Positions 1-8,617 of a DNA stretch of 64,000 nucleotides are shown piece by piece. Under the pieces are notes generated by a model. The model had not been told where the DNA came from. It saw only the letters and a list, made by a program, of their open reading frames with translations, and searched no databases. Location: positions 248,001-312,000 of the forward strand of contig NZ_MDDR01000005.1 in NCBI RefSeq assembly GCF_001870435.1, read 5' to 3'. A program made the translations under genes and the position numbers. Each line of letters starts with the position of its first letter. The first letter of the stretch is position 1. This stretch comes from Pseudomonas costantinii (GTDB lineage Bacteria > Pseudomonadota > Gammaproteobacteria > Pseudomonadales > Pseudomonadaceae).

Positions 1-41
1 AGCTGTCCGAGAAGTACTTCAACGCTGACGTCACTCAATAA
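1..41 (+). CDS. C-terminus of an ABC substrate-binding protein (partial)
   Basis: Only the last twelve codons and a TAA stop lie in the window (LSEKYFNADVTQ, read from base 3). The stop shares its last base with the ATG of the permease gene at 41, so the two genes are translationally coupled. A tail of this kind, directly before an amino-acid permease and ATPase, fits a family 3 (cystine-type) periplasmic binding protein. The identity is inferred mainly from context. Confidence 0.55.
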   Translation, partial: LSEKYFNADVTQ

Positions 42-706
42 TGGAAGCAGGTTTCCAACTCGCGCTGGACTCCGCGCCCTTTCTGCTCAAGGGCGCGTAC
101 TACACGGTGATTCTTAGCCTCGGCGGGATGTTTTTCGGCTTGCTGCTGGGCTTCGGCCTGGCCTTGATGCGCTTGTCACGTTTCAAGCTGGCAAGCTGGA
201 TCGCCCGGGTCTATGTGTCGTTCTTTCGCGGCACGCCCTTGCTGGTGCAGCTGTTCCTGATCTACTACGGCTTACCGCAAGTGGGCATCGAGCTGGATCC
301 GATTCCGGCGGCCTTGATCGGCTTTTCGCTGAACATGGCCGCCTACGCCTGTGAAATCCTGCGCGCCGCCATCGCCTCCATCGAGCGCGGCCAGTGGGAA
401 GCTGCAGCCAGTATCGGTATGACCCGTGCGCAGACCCTGCGCCGGGCCATCCTGCCACAGGCCATGCGCACGGCGTTGCCGCCGTTGGGCAACAGCTTTA
501 TTTCGCTGGTCAAGGACACGGCGCTGGCCGCTACCATCCAGGTGCCGGAGCTGTTCCGTCAGGCCCAATTGGTGTCTGCGCGGACCTTCGAAATCTTCAC
601 CATGTATCTCTCCGCCGCCCTGATCTACTGGATCCTGGCGAGCATCCTGGCGCATTTTCAAAATCGCCTGGAAGACCGGGTCAACCGGCATGACCTGGAG
701 TCTTGA
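41..706 (+). CDS. tcyL: Amino-acid (probably cystine) ABC transporter permease
   Basis: Inner-membrane permease of 221 residues, normal for the HisM/GlnP family. It shows hydrophobic segments from about residue 20, the family-typical SFFRGTPLLVQLFLIYYGLP stretch at about 60-79, and the EAA loop at about 120-142 (EAAASIGMTRAQTLRRAILP) that contacts the ATPase. It starts by overlapping the stop of the binding-protein gene and is followed three bases later by the ATPase. In Pseudomonas this arrangement is the L-cystine importer (TcyJ/TcyL/TcyN, YecS in E. coli). The cystine specificity comes from overall resemblance and is not proven here. Confidence 0.85.
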   Translation: MEAGFQLALDSAPFLLKGAYYTVILSLGGMFFGLLLGFGLALMRLSRFKLASWIARVYVSFFRGTPLLVQLFLIYYGLPQVGIELDPIPAALIGFSLNMAAYACEILRAAIASIERGQWEAAASIGMTRAQTLRRAILPQAMRTALPPLGNSFISLVKDTALAATIQVPELFRQAQLVSARTFEIFTMYLSAALIYWILASILAHFQNRLEDRVNRHDLES

Positions 707-709
707 AGC

Positions 710-1456
710 ATGATTGTGGTTGAAAAACTGACCAAACAATTCAAGGGGCAGGTGGTACTCAACGGCATCGACCTCGAGGTCAAGGAAGGCGAAGTCGTCG
801 CCATCATTGGCCCCAGCGGTTCCGGCAAGACCACCTTCCTGCGCTGCCTGAATTTACTCGAAGAACCCACCAGCGGCCGCATCAAGGTGGGTGACATCGA
901 GATCGACAGCAGCAAGCCGCTCAACCAGCAACAAGGCCTGGTGCGGCGCTTGCGCCAGCACGTCGGCTTTGTGTTCCAGAACTTCAACCTGTTCCCCCAC
1001 CGCACCGCGCTGGAAAACGTCATCGAAGGCCCGATCGTGGTCAAGAAGATGTCGCGCGAAGCGGCGACCGAGCTGGGTCGCAAGCTGTTGGCCAGGGTCG
1101 GCCTGGCGGGTAAGGAAGCGTCGTACCCTCGGCGCTTGTCCGGTGGTCAGCAACAGCGCGTAGCGATTGCCCGTGCGCTGGCCATGGAGCCGGAGGTGAT
1201 CCTCTTTGACGAGCCCACCTCGGCCCTCGACCCGGAATTGGTCGGCGAAGTGCTGGCGACTATCCGCAGCCTGGCCGAAGAAAACCGCACCATGGTCATC
1301 GTCACCCACGAGATGAGCTTTGCCCGTGATGTGGCGAACCGGGTGATCTTCTTCGACAAGGGCGTCATCGTGGAACAGGGCGAAGCCAAGGCGTTGTTTG
1401 CCAACCCCAAGGAAGAACGCACGCGACAGTTCTTGAGCAAGTTTTTGGCCCACTGA
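710..1456 (+). CDS. tcyN: L-cystine-type ABC transporter ATP-binding protein
   Basis: ATPase of 248 residues that powers the adjoining importer at the cytoplasmic face of the membrane. Walker A is GPSGSGKT at residues 34-41. The signature is LSGGQQQR in the middle third, with Walker [15 protein letters not shown] and the switch histidine in VTHEM after it. Length and motifs fit the polar amino-acid subfamily (YecC/TcyN). It begins three bases after the permease stop and probably ends the operon, since a REP-type hairpin follows at once. With several sulfur genes downstream, a role in cystine uptake is plausible. Confidence 0.88.
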   Translation: MIVVEKLTKQFKGQVVLNGIDLEVKEGEVVAIIGPSGSGKTTFLRCLNLLEEPTSGRIKVGDIEIDSSKPLNQQQGLVRRLRQHVGFVFQNFNLFPHRTALENVIEGPIVVKKMSREAATELGRKLLARVGLAGKEASYPRRLSGGQQQRVAIARALAMEPEVILFDEPTSALDPELVGEVLATIRSLAEENRTMVIVTHEMSFARDVANRVIFFDKGVIVEQGEAKALFANPKEERTRQFLSKFLAH

Positions 1457-1463
1457 CTCTCTT

Positions 1464-1491
1464 TGTGGGAGCTGGCTTGCCTGCTCCCACA
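1464..1491. repeat. REP-like hairpin
   Basis: Short palindrome with 8-bp arms (TGTGGGAG at 1464-1471 and CTCCCACA at 1484-1491) around the GCTGGCTTGCCTG core. The same core recurs at 9942-10006, 18835-18906, 44593-44639 and 50682-50771. It sits just after the tcyN stop and may protect the mRNA 3' end or act as a weak terminator. Confidence 0.75.
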
Positions 1492-1687
1492 CAAGCGCGC
1501 TCCTACAGGGAGTACTTATTACCCCCCGTAAAACAACCCGCCACCCCCCCCTTAAAATCCCTCCTCCAGTCAGACTCTTCTGAATCTGCTCCAACCCACC
1601 GTTTAGCCTTTTGCCGCCATTGACGCCTCCTGCCCAACCCTCTTATCTAGCGCCCAGAGGATTGGATCCTATCCCGGCTATTCACTG

Positions 1688-1741
1688 AATCGTTCCTTTC
1701 GGCACCTCGCGCACAACTGCGCTTCGGGCGCCGGAACGATT
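1688..1741 (+). promoter_or_regulatory. Nested inverted repeat in the leader of the 1770 gene
   Basis: A 9-bp inverted repeat, AATCGTTCC (1688-1696) and GGAACGATT (1733-1741), encloses a second 5-bp stem, GCGCA (1709-1713) and TGCGC (1718-1722), with loop CAAC. It ends 16 bases before the AAGGAG ribosome site of the next gene. It could be a structured 5' leader or a protein-binding site. It has no T-run, so it is not a terminator. The remainder of the 313-base gap (1457-1769) holds only the REP hairpin. Confidence 0.5.
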
Positions 1742-1769
1742 GCTGCTGGCTGCATCAAGGAGATTACTT

Positions 1770-2540
1770 ATGACGCGCATACTCACCGCCCCGACTTTGC
1801 CCCAGGCCGTTCGAAACGGCATCAATGCCCTGGCCGCCACACAACTGCAGGTCGACATCGCCCCCTACACCGGCATGGATGAGGGCGACGTGATCGAGCT
1901 GTTCTGGAACAACTGCTTTGCCGCTGCACGGCGGGTGACCTCATGCAAGGTCGGTACGCCCACCCATCTGCGAATCCCCGAGAGTTTTGTGCAAGACGGT
2001 CTGGCACGCGTTCACTATCAGGTCATGCAGATCGGCCACGGCCCTGCACGCTCGGCGGTTACCACTGTGCGGGTGAAGACCAACTTCCCAGGCGGCCAAC
2101 CTTCGAACCTGTACAACGATGAAAACCAGAACCTCTCGCCCATCAGCCTGCCCGAAACCATCCGACGCTACGGCGTCAACGGCAGCCAGGTAAGGCGCGG
2201 CATCCCGCTGACCATCGAGCCTTACCTGAACATGGCCACCGGCGACGCCATTACCCTGCGTTGGGGTGACGTGCGTGTGGACCTGCCGAAAATCCAGGCC
2301 AAAGGCGTCGGCCTGGCGGTGCAGGTGTGGGTGTCCTCGGCGGTGATTATCGAGGCCGGCGACGACTGCCGCCTGGACGTGACGTACTGCATTCTTGATC
2401 GCGTCGGCAATAATTCACGCTGGGCCCCGGCCCGCACCTTGAACATCGCCGCCTGCTCGCCCCAGGCGCCAGCCCGCCCGGCCGGGCCCGCGTCGACTTA
2501 TCAACCGCGTGCCCCCGGTTCTCCTTGCGAACCGGGGTGA
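1770..2540 (+). CDS. Hypothetical protein with two similar beta-rich modules
   Basis: I do not recognise a named family. The start at 1770 (MTRILTAP) is chosen for the AAGGAG at 1757-1762; a TTG at 1740 is possible but has no such site. The 256-residue protein has no signal peptide or membrane segment. Two halves look alike: each has a PY..M..GD.I.L.W block (APYTGMDEGDVIELFW, then EPYLNMATGDAITLRW), followed about 50 residues later by a strand pair such as VHYQVMQIGHGPARS or VTYCILDRVGNNSRW. This suggests tandem Ig-like domains. The C-terminus is proline/alanine rich. It is transcribed alone, between the cystine importer and the sulfur operon. Confidence 0.7.
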   Translation: MTRILTAPTLPQAVRNGINALAATQLQVDIAPYTGMDEGDVIELFWNNCFAAARRVTSCKVGTPTHLRIPESFVQDGLARVHYQVMQIGHGPARSAVTTVRVKTNFPGGQPSNLYNDENQNLSPISLPETIRRYGVNGSQVRRGIPLTIEPYLNMATGDAITLRWGDVRVDLPKIQAKGVGLAVQVWVSSAVIIEAGDDCRLDVTYCILDRVGNNSRWAPARTLNIAACSPQAPARPAGPASTYQPRAPGSPCEPG

Positions 2541-2727
2541 CAGCCCTTCTATGCATATTCCAATAAGTTAGTTTATTTAAAGAATTAACACGCTTAGGGT
2601 ATATGCACCGGACCACCGGACATCTCTGATTTTTCTGTTTTTATTTCATTGAATGCGAGGTCGGTATGGTCAGAATTACCCCGGTGCATAACGCCAGGGC
2701 ATTACGTGCAGCCAAGGAGCGGCGCTG
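2541..2727 (+). promoter_or_regulatory. AT-rich promoter region of the organosulfur operon
   Basis: This 187-base gap contains an AT-rich run at about 2560-2590 (ATAAGTTAGTTTATTTAAAG within it), unlike the GC-rich surroundings. It ends in a good ribosome site, AAGGAG at 2714-2719. Sulfate-starvation promoters under CysB are typically AT-rich. I found no convincing -24/-12 sigma-54 promoter (TGGCAC-N5-TTGC). Its assignment as the operon promoter is inference. Confidence 0.4.
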
Positions 2728-3969
2728 ATGTCTAACTTGGCTCTAACCCCCCCCCAGAGTGATCTGGATGTAGCCCCACTGCTGTTGCCGGCTGCGGTGC
2801 TGCGCAACGACACCGAAGCGTTGAGCGCAGCCCATGAATTGGCTCAGGCCGCGCGCCTGCAAGCCGCGAAGCGCGATCAGCAACGCAAGTTGCCGTGGGC
2901 GCAGATTGAACAGTTCACCCGCAGCGGGCTGGGCAGTATTTCAATTCCCCGCGAATACGGCGGCCCACAGGTATCGTTCGTCACCCTGGCCGACGTGTTC
3001 GCGATCATCAGTGCGGCAGACCCGGCCCTCGGGCAGATCCCGCAGAACCATTTCGGCATCCTGCACCTGTTGCAAGGCGCAGCCACCGAGCGCCAGAAAA
3101 AGCAGCTGTTCCAAAGCGTGCTCGACGGTTGGCGCATCGGTAATGGCGGCCCGGAACGCGGTACCAAGAACACCCTGGAGCTCAAGGCACGCATCACCGC
3201 CGAAGGCGACGGGTATGTGATCAGCGGCCAGAAGTTCTATTCCACCGGCGCGCTGTTTGCGCATTGGGTCGCGGTAAAAGCGCTGAACGATGACGGCAAG
3301 CAGGTCATGGCGTTTGTGCGCCGTGGCACCGAAGGGCTGCGCATCGTTGACGACTGGTCGGGCTTCGGCCAACGCACCACCGCCAGCGGCACTGTGCTGC
3401 TGAACCAGGTGCCGGTCGACGCCGAATTGGTCGTCGAAAATTGGCGTATCGGCGAAACCCCTAATATCCAGGGCGCCGTCTCGCAACTGATCCAGGCGGC
3501 CATCGACGCCGGCATCGCTCGTGGCGCTCTTGATGACACCATCGCGTTCGTACGTGAGCGCTCGCGCCCATGGATCGACGCCAAGGTCGAGCGGGCCAGT
3601 GATGACCTGTATGTGATCGCCGATATCGGCAAGTTGAAAATCGAACTGCACGCCGCCGAGGCGCTGCTGCGCAAGGCCGGTAAGCTGCTGGACGAGATCA
3701 GTGCGGCGCCGATCACCGCGCAATCCGCCGCCCGTGCGTCGATTGCCGTGGCCGAGGCGAAAGTGCTGACCACCGAAGTGTCGCTGCTGGTCAGCGAAAA
3801 ACTCTTCGAACTGGCCGGCAGCCGCGCCACCCTCGCCGAATTCAACCTCGACCGTCACTGGCGCAACGCCCGGGTGCACACCCTGCACGACCCGGTTCGT
3901 TGGAAATACCACGCCATCGGTGCCTATCGTTTGAACGGCACGTTACCTGCTCGTCACTCCTGGATTTAA
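2728..3969 (+). CDS. SfnB-family sulfur acquisition oxidoreductase (acyl-CoA dehydrogenase fold)
   Basis: Cytoplasmic flavoprotein of 413 residues with the acyl-CoA dehydrogenase fold. The FAD-binding middle part is visible (GQKFYSTGALFAHW, then DDWSGFGQRTTASGTVLL). The C-terminal helical part ends ARVHTLHDPVRWKYHAIGAY, typical of the DszC/SfnB group of FMN/FAD monooxygenases that act on organosulfur compounds. It has a ribosome site AAGGAG at 2714. It is followed 24 bases later by a clear paralogue, then by an LLM monooxygenase and a MetQNI-like importer. The substrate cannot be read from sequence; the family is linked to sulfur release from sulfones, sulfonates or similar compounds during sulfate starvation. 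Confidence 0.85.
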   Translation: MSNLALTPPQSDLDVAPLLLPAAVLRNDTEALSAAHELAQAARLQAAKRDQQRKLPWAQIEQFTRSGLGSISIPREYGGPQVSFVTLADVFAIISAADPALGQIPQNHFGILHLLQGAATERQKKQLFQSVLDGWRIGNGGPERGTKNTLELKARITAEGDGYVISGQKFYSTGALFAHWVAVKALNDDGKQVMAFVRRGTEGLRIVDDWSGFGQRTTASGTVLLNQVPVDAELVVENWRIGETPNIQGAVSQLIQAAIDAGIARGALDDTIAFVRERSRPWIDAKVERASDDLYVIADIGKLKIELHAAEALLRKAGKLLDEISAAPITAQSAARASIAVAEAKVLTTEVSLLVSEKLFELAGSRATLAEFNLDRHWRNARVHTLHDPVRWKYHAIGAYRLNGTLPARHSWI

Positions 3970-3993
3970 CCGACCAGACCTCTGGAGAACAAA

Positions 3994-5187
3994 ATGACTG
4001 TCTCTACTCTCGTCGCGGTTATCACCAGCGACGAACAAGCCCTTATTGTCGCCAGCGACCTGGCCGAAGACTTGCGCCGCGACAGCGCCCAACGCGACCG
4101 CGAGCGCCGTCTGCCCCTGCCTGAACTGGACGTATTTTCGCGCTCCGGCCTGTGGGGTATCAGCGTGCCAAAGGAACACGGCGGCGCGGGTGTGTCCAAC
4201 GTCACACTGGCCAAGGTCATCGCGCTGATCGCCCAAGCGGATGCCTCGCTGGGTCAGATCCCGCAAAACCATTTCTACGCCCTCGAAGTGCTGCGCGTGA
4301 ATGGCAGCCCCGCGCAGCAAAAACGCTTGTATGCCGAAGTCCTCGCCGGCCAACGCTTCGGCAATGCCCTGGCGGAACTGGGCACCAAGACTGCCCACGA
4401 ACGCGTGACCTCCATCACCCGCGACGGCGACGGTTTCCGTATCAGCGGCCGCAAGTTTTACTCCACCGGCGCGATCTATGCGCAACGCATCCCCACCTCG
4501 GTGGTGGATGAACACGGCGTGCAGCAACTGGCGTTCGTGCCGCGCGACAGCGAAGGCTTGACCGTGATCGACGACTGGAGCGGCTTCGGCCAGCGCACCA
4601 CCGGCAGCGGTTCGGTGGTGTTCGACAACGTGTGGGTCGCCGCCCAGGACGTGATCCCATTCCAAAGCGCCTTCGAGCGTCCGACCACCGTCGGCCCGCT
4701 GGCACAAATTCTTCACGCCGCCATCGACACCGGTATCGCCCGCGCCGCCTTTGAAGATGCGTTGCACTTTGTGCGCACCAAGACCCGCCCGTGGATCGAT
4801 TCCGGCAACGACAAAGCCACCGAAGACCCGCTGACCCTCAAAAGCTTCGGCCACCTGAGCATCCGCCTGCACGCTGCCGAAGCGCTGCTGGAACGCTCCG
4901 GTGAATTCCTCGACCGCGCCCAAGCCGACAGCAACGCCGAGACCGTCGCCGCCGCCTCGATTGCCGTCGCCGAAGTTCGCGCCTTGAGCACCGAAATTTC
5001 CCTGGCCGCCGGCAGCACCCTGTTCGAACTGGCCGGCAGCCAAGCGACCCTGGCCGAACACGGCCTTGATCGACACTGGCGCAACGCCCGCGTGCACACC
5101 CTGCACGACCCGGTGCGCTGGAAGTACCACGCGGTGGGCAATTACTACCTCAACGATGAAAACCCGCCACTGCGGGGGACCATCTGA
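3994..5187 (+). CDS. Second SfnB-family sulfur acquisition oxidoreductase
   Basis: Paralogue of the gene before it, 397 residues. It keeps the same landmarks in the same order: QIPQNHF, GRKFYSTGAIYA, DDWSGFGQRTTGSGSVVF, a TKTRPWID element and the tail ARVHTLHDPVRWKYHAVGNY. This points to a flavin-dependent monooxygenase or dehydrogenase of the SfnB/DszC group. A GGAG site lies just before the ATG. The stop is immediately followed by the ATG of the monooxygenase gene, so the three are surely co-transcribed. The two copies may form a hetero-oligomer or act on different substrates; neither is shown. Confidence 0.85.
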   Translation: MTVSTLVAVITSDEQALIVASDLAEDLRRDSAQRDRERRLPLPELDVFSRSGLWGISVPKEHGGAGVSNVTLAKVIALIAQADASLGQIPQNHFYALEVLRVNGSPAQQKRLYAEVLAGQRFGNALAELGTKTAHERVTSITRDGDGFRISGRKFYSTGAIYAQRIPTSVVDEHGVQQLAFVPRDSEGLTVIDDWSGFGQRTTGSGSVVFDNVWVAAQDVIPFQSAFERPTTVGPLAQILHAAIDTGIARAAFEDALHFVRTKTRPWIDSGNDKATEDPLTLKSFGHLSIRLHAAEALLERSGEFLDRAQADSNAETVAAASIAVAEVRALSTEISLAAGSTLFELAGSQATLAEHGLDRHWRNARVHTLHDPVRWKYHAVGNYYLNDENPPLRGTI

Positions 5188-6540
5188 ATGGCCAAGAAAA
5201 AGATCCTGCTCAATGCCTTCAACATGAACTGCATCGGGCATATCAACCACGGCCTGTGGACGCATCCACGGGATACATCCACCCAGTACAAGAGCATTGA
5301 GTACTGGACTGATTTGGCGAAAACACTGGAGCGTGGACTATTCGACGGCTTGTTCATCGCCGACATCGTCGGTGTGTACGACGTCTATCAAAACTCCATC
5401 GACGTACCGCTCAAGGAGTCGATCCAGTTGCCGGTCAATGACCCGTTGCTGCTGGTGTCGGCAATGGCTGCCGTCACCAAGAACCTCGGCTTTGGCCTCA
5501 CCGCCAACCTCACCTACGAGCCGCCCTATCTGTTCGCCCGGCGCATGTCCACACTCGACCACCTGAGCCGGGGCCGGGTGGGCTGGAACATCGTCACCGG
5601 CTACCTCGACAGCGCCGCCAAGGCCATGGGCCTCACCGAGCAGGTCGAGCATGACCGCCGTTATGACCAGGCCGATGAATACCTGGAGGTGCTGTACAAA
5701 CTCTGGGAAGGCAGTTGGGAAGACGACGCGGTGGTCAACGACCCACAAGCACGGGTCTATGCGCAGCCGGGCAAGGTGCACAAGGTTGAGCACCACGGCG
5801 AGTTCTACCAAGTGGAGGGTTATCACCTGTGTGAACCGTCGCCGCAGCGTACGCCGGTGCTGTTCCAGGCCGGCAGTTCAGACCGTGGTTTGCTGTTCGC
5901 CGGGCGGCATGCCGAGTGCGTGTTTATCAGCGGACAGAACAAGGCCGCCACTAAAGTCCAGGTGGACAAGGTGCGCGCCAGCGCCGTGGAAGCCGGGCGC
6001 AACCCGGATGACATCAAGGTGTTCATGGGCCTCAACGTGATCGTGGGCGCCACCGAAGAGCTCGCCTGGGCCAAGCACGCCGAGTACCTGAACTACGCCA
6101 GCCCGGAAGCAGGTGTAGCGCATTTCTCGGCGTCCACGGCGATCGACTTTGCCCAGTACGAACTGGACGAACCGATCCAGTACGTGAAGAGCAACGCGAT
6201 CCAGTCGGCCACCAAGAACCTGCAAAACAACGACTGGACCCGGCGCAAATTGCTCGAGCAGCACGCCCTCGGTGGTCGCTACATCACCCTGGTCGGCTCG
6301 CCTGAGCAGGTGGCTGATGAACTGGAGTCGTGGATCAGCGAAACAGGGCTGGATGGTTTCAACCTGACGCGGATTGTCACGCCGGAAAGCTATGTGGACT
6401 TCATCGATCTGGTGGTGCCGGAGTTGCAAAAGCGTGGGTCGTATAAGACCGCCTATGACACCGGCACGTTGCGCGAAAAAGTCTTCCACAACAGCGCCCG
6501 CCTACCCGAACAACACACCGGCTCCACCTACCGACACTAA
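5188..6540 (+). CDS. FMN-dependent monooxygenase, NtaA/SnaA/DmoA (bacterial luciferase-like) family
   Basis: Flavin-dependent monooxygenase of 450 residues, the usual length of the NtaA/SnaA/DszA/DmoA branch. Family landmarks are the N-terminal LNAFNMNCIGHINHGLW, the RMSTLDHLSRGRVGWNIVTG block that builds the flavin pocket, and the PVLFQAGSSDRG stretch. These enzymes use FMNH2 from a separate reductase to oxidise substrates such as dimethyl sulfide or aromatic sulfones. No flavin reductase is encoded nearby. The gene starts on the base after the previous stop and ends two bases before a REP element. The sulfur role is inferred from its neighbours. Confidence 0.85.
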   Translation: MAKKKILLNAFNMNCIGHINHGLWTHPRDTSTQYKSIEYWTDLAKTLERGLFDGLFIADIVGVYDVYQNSIDVPLKESIQLPVNDPLLLVSAMAAVTKNLGFGLTANLTYEPPYLFARRMSTLDHLSRGRVGWNIVTGYLDSAAKAMGLTEQVEHDRRYDQADEYLEVLYKLWEGSWEDDAVVNDPQARVYAQPGKVHKVEHHGEFYQVEGYHLCEPSPQRTPVLFQAGSSDRGLLFAGRHAECVFISGQNKAATKVQVDKVRASAVEAGRNPDDIKVFMGLNVIVGATEELAWAKHAEYLNYASPEAGVAHFSASTAIDFAQYELDEPIQYVKSNAIQSATKNLQNNDWTRRKLLEQHALGGRYITLVGSPEQVADELESWISETGLDGFNLTRIVTPESYVDFIDLVVPELQKRGSYKTAYDTGTLREKVFHNSARLPEQHTGSTYRH

Positions 6541-6542
6541 CT

Positions 6543-6649
6543 GATCGTTCCCACGCTCTGCGTGGGAATGCAGCCCGGGACGATCCGCGTCCCAAGAGCG
6601 GACGCAGAGCGTCCAGAGAGGCATTCCCACGCGGAGCATGGGAACGATC
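6543..6649. repeat. Paired REP element (GATCGTTCCCACGC class)
   Basis: Two inverted REP copies. The first starts GATCGTTCCCACGCTCTGCG and the second ends with GGGAACGATC. A GCGTCC/GGACGC-type inner stem lies between them. The same class occurs at 22134-22245, 37021-37051 and 46334-46440. It separates the monooxygenase gene from metQ and could dampen read-through or stabilise the upstream message. Confidence 0.85.
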
Positions 6650-6689
6650 TCAGTGGTTGAAACCTACACCTTATGACTGGAAACCCATT

Positions 6690-7499
6690 ATGAAAAAGAC
6701 ACTACTCACCCACCCAGTCAAAGCACTGGCCCTGGCTTTTGGTTTATTCAGCTCGGCGGTGTTCGCCGCCGACGCGCCACTGAAAATCGGCACCACCGCC
6801 GCCTTCGCGATTCCCCTCGAAGCCGCCGTTGCAGAAGCGGGCAAGCAAGGCCTGAAAGTTGAACTGGTGGAGTTCACCGACTGGATCGCACCGAACGTCA
6901 GCCTGGCCGCCGGCGACATCGACGTGAACTACTTCCAGCACATCCCATTCCTGGAAAACGCTAAAGCTGCCGCAGGTTTCAACCTGGTGCCGTACGCGCC
7001 GGGCATCATCAACAACGTTGGCCTGTACTCGAAGAAGTTCAAAAGCCTCAACGACCTGCCTCAAGGCGCCAGCGTGGCGATTGCCAACGACCCGATCAAC
7101 AGCGGCCGCGGTCTGCAACTGCTGGCCAAGGCCGGTTTGATCACCCTCAAGCCTGGCGTGGGCTACAAGGCCACCGAAGAAGACATCGTCAGCAACCCGA
7201 AGAAGATCAAGATTCTGCAAGTCGAGGCCGTGCAACTGGTACGCGCCTATGACGACGCCGACCTGGTGCAGGGCTACCCGGCGTATATCCGCCTGTCCAA
7301 GACCTTCGATGCAGAGTCGGCGTTGCTGTTCGACGGCCTCGACCACCCGGAATACGTGATCCAGTTTGTGATCCAGCCGAAAAGCAAAACCGACCCGCGC
7401 GTGATCAAGTTCGTCGACATCTACCAGCATTCGCCGGTGGTACGCGCCGCCCTGGATAAATCCCTCGGCAAACTCTACCAAGTCGGCTGGGAAGGCTAA
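6690..7499 (+). CDS. metQ: MetQ/NlpA-family ABC substrate-binding protein
   Basis: Periplasmic binding protein of 269 residues. I chose the start at 6690 ([20 protein letters not shown]) because it gives a clean signal peptide ending ...SSAVFAADA. The upstream TTG at 6657 adds residues with no signal character. NlpA-family landmarks are [28 protein letters not shown] and the NSGRGLQLL stretch. Unlike classical MetQ it has no lipobox cysteine, so it should be a soluble periplasmic protein. MetN and MetI follow directly. Linked to desulfurizing enzymes, it may bind an organosulfur compound instead of methionine; this is inference. Confidence 0.85.
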   Translation: MKKTLLTHPVKALALAFGLFSSAVFAADAPLKIGTTAAFAIPLEAAVAEAGKQGLKVELVEFTDWIAPNVSLAAGDIDVNYFQHIPFLENAKAAAGFNLVPYAPGIINNVGLYSKKFKSLNDLPQGASVAIANDPINSGRGLQLLAKAGLITLKPGVGYKATEEDIVSNPKKIKILQVEAVQLVRAYDDADLVQGYPAYIRLSKTFDAESALLFDGLDHPEYVIQFVIQPKSKTDPRVIKFVDIYQHSPVVRAALDKSLGKLYQVGWEG

Positions 7500-7501
7500 G
7501 C

Positions 7502-8617
7502 ATGAGCGCCGCCAACTCTCAACTGCGCGACCTGGGCTTAGCGCCCAGGGACGCCGAGCAGACAGAACTGCACCCTGATTTGAACCGCGCCCACGTGCGC
7601 TTTATCAACCTGGGCAAGACCTACGACGGCACCGTGCATGCATTGCAAGGCATTGACCTGGCGATCCAGCGCGGCGAAGTGTTCGGCATCATCGGCCGCA
7701 GCGGCGCCGGTAAGTCTTCGCTGATCCGCACCATCAACCGCCTTGAGCAACCCAGCAGCGGGCGTGTGCTGATCGATCAGGTGGACATCGGCGACTTCGA
7801 CGAAGACCGTCTGGTGGCACTGCGTCGGCGCATCGGCATGATCTTCCAGCACTTCAATTTGATGTCGGCCAAGACTGTGTGGCAGAACGTCGAGTTGCCG
7901 CTCAAAGTCGCCGGCGTGCCCAAGCCGCAGCGTGAACAAAAAGTACGCGAGCTGCTGGAATTGGTAGGGTTGCAGGACAAGCACAAGGCCTACCCGGCGC
8001 AGCTTTCCGGCGGGCAAAAACAGCGCGTGGGCATCGCCCGCTCGCTGGTGCACGACCCCGAGATTCTGCTGTGCGACGAGGCCACCTCGGCCCTCGACCC
8101 GGAGACCACGCAATCGATCCTCGGCCTGCTGCGTGAGATCAACAAGCGTCTGGGCCTGACCATCGTGTTGATCACCCATGAGATGGCCGTGATTCGCGAC
8201 ATCTGCGACCGCGTCGTGGTGCTCGAACACGGGCGCATCGTCGAGCAAGGCCCGGTGTGGCAAGTGTTTGGCAACCCGCAGCACGACGTCAGCAAAACAC
8301 TGCTGGCGCCGCTGCAACATGGCTTGCCGGAAGAATTGCAAAGCCGCTTGCAGGCCCTGCCCTCATCATCTGAGGCGTCAGTGGTGCTGCGCTTGAAGTT
8401 CACCGGCAGCGACACCGATGAACCGGACCTGGCCGCGCTGTTCAGAGCCCTGGGCGGTCGCGTGCGCTTGCTGCAGGGTGGTGTGGAACGGATTCAGGGG
8501 CATGCGCTGGGGCAACTGCTGCTGGCGGTGAATGGCTCTCCTCACGACGCCGAAGACCTGTGCAAGCGCGCCGCGCGCTGGGCGCAAAACGTGGAGGTGC
8601 TGGGCTATGTGGTTTGA
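7502..8617 (+). CDS. metN: MetN-type ABC transporter ATP-binding protein with NIL domain
   Basis: ATPase of 371 residues. The ABC domain has Walker [10 protein letters not shown] near residue 60, signature [15 protein letters not shown], Walker [15 protein letters not shown] and the switch histidine in ITHEM. The last about 90 residues (from [11 protein letters not shown]) form the C-terminal NIL domain that binds methionine and inhibits transport in MetNI systems. An N-terminal extension of about 30 residues precedes the first strand. It starts two bases after metQ and overlaps metI by 11 bases, so the three form one transcriptional unit. Confidence 0.9.
   Translation: MSAANSQLRDLGLAPRDAEQTELHPDLNRAHVRFINLGKTYDGTVHALQGIDLAIQRGEVFGIIGRSGAGKSSLIRTINRLEQPSSGRVLIDQVDIGDFDEDRLVALRRRIGMIFQHFNLMSAKTVWQNVELPLKVAGVPKPQREQKVRELLELVGLQDKHKAYPAQLSGGQKQRVGIARSLVHDPEILLCDEATSALDPETTQSILGLLREINKRLGLTIVLITHEMAVIRDICDRVVVLEHGRIVEQGPVWQVFGNPQHDVSKTLLAPLQHGLPEELQSRLQALPSSSEASVVLRLKFTGSDTDEPDLAALFRALGGRVRLLQGGVERIQGHALGQLLLAVNGSPHDAEDLCKRAARWAQNVEVLGYVV

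Noticed and set aside
2541..2727. Sigma-54 promoter for the sulfur operon, expected from SfnR
   Set aside because: No TGGCAC-N5-TTGC-like sequence with correct spacing could be found in the gap.
3943..5265. 440-codon minus-strand frame opposite the second SfnB gene
   Set aside because: Shadow of the coding strand; no ribosome site and no domain.
6541..6690. Possible SAM or S-box-type riboswitch before the first metQ-like gene
   Set aside because: The palindromic sequence is a REP pair found at several other places, with no riboswitch core.
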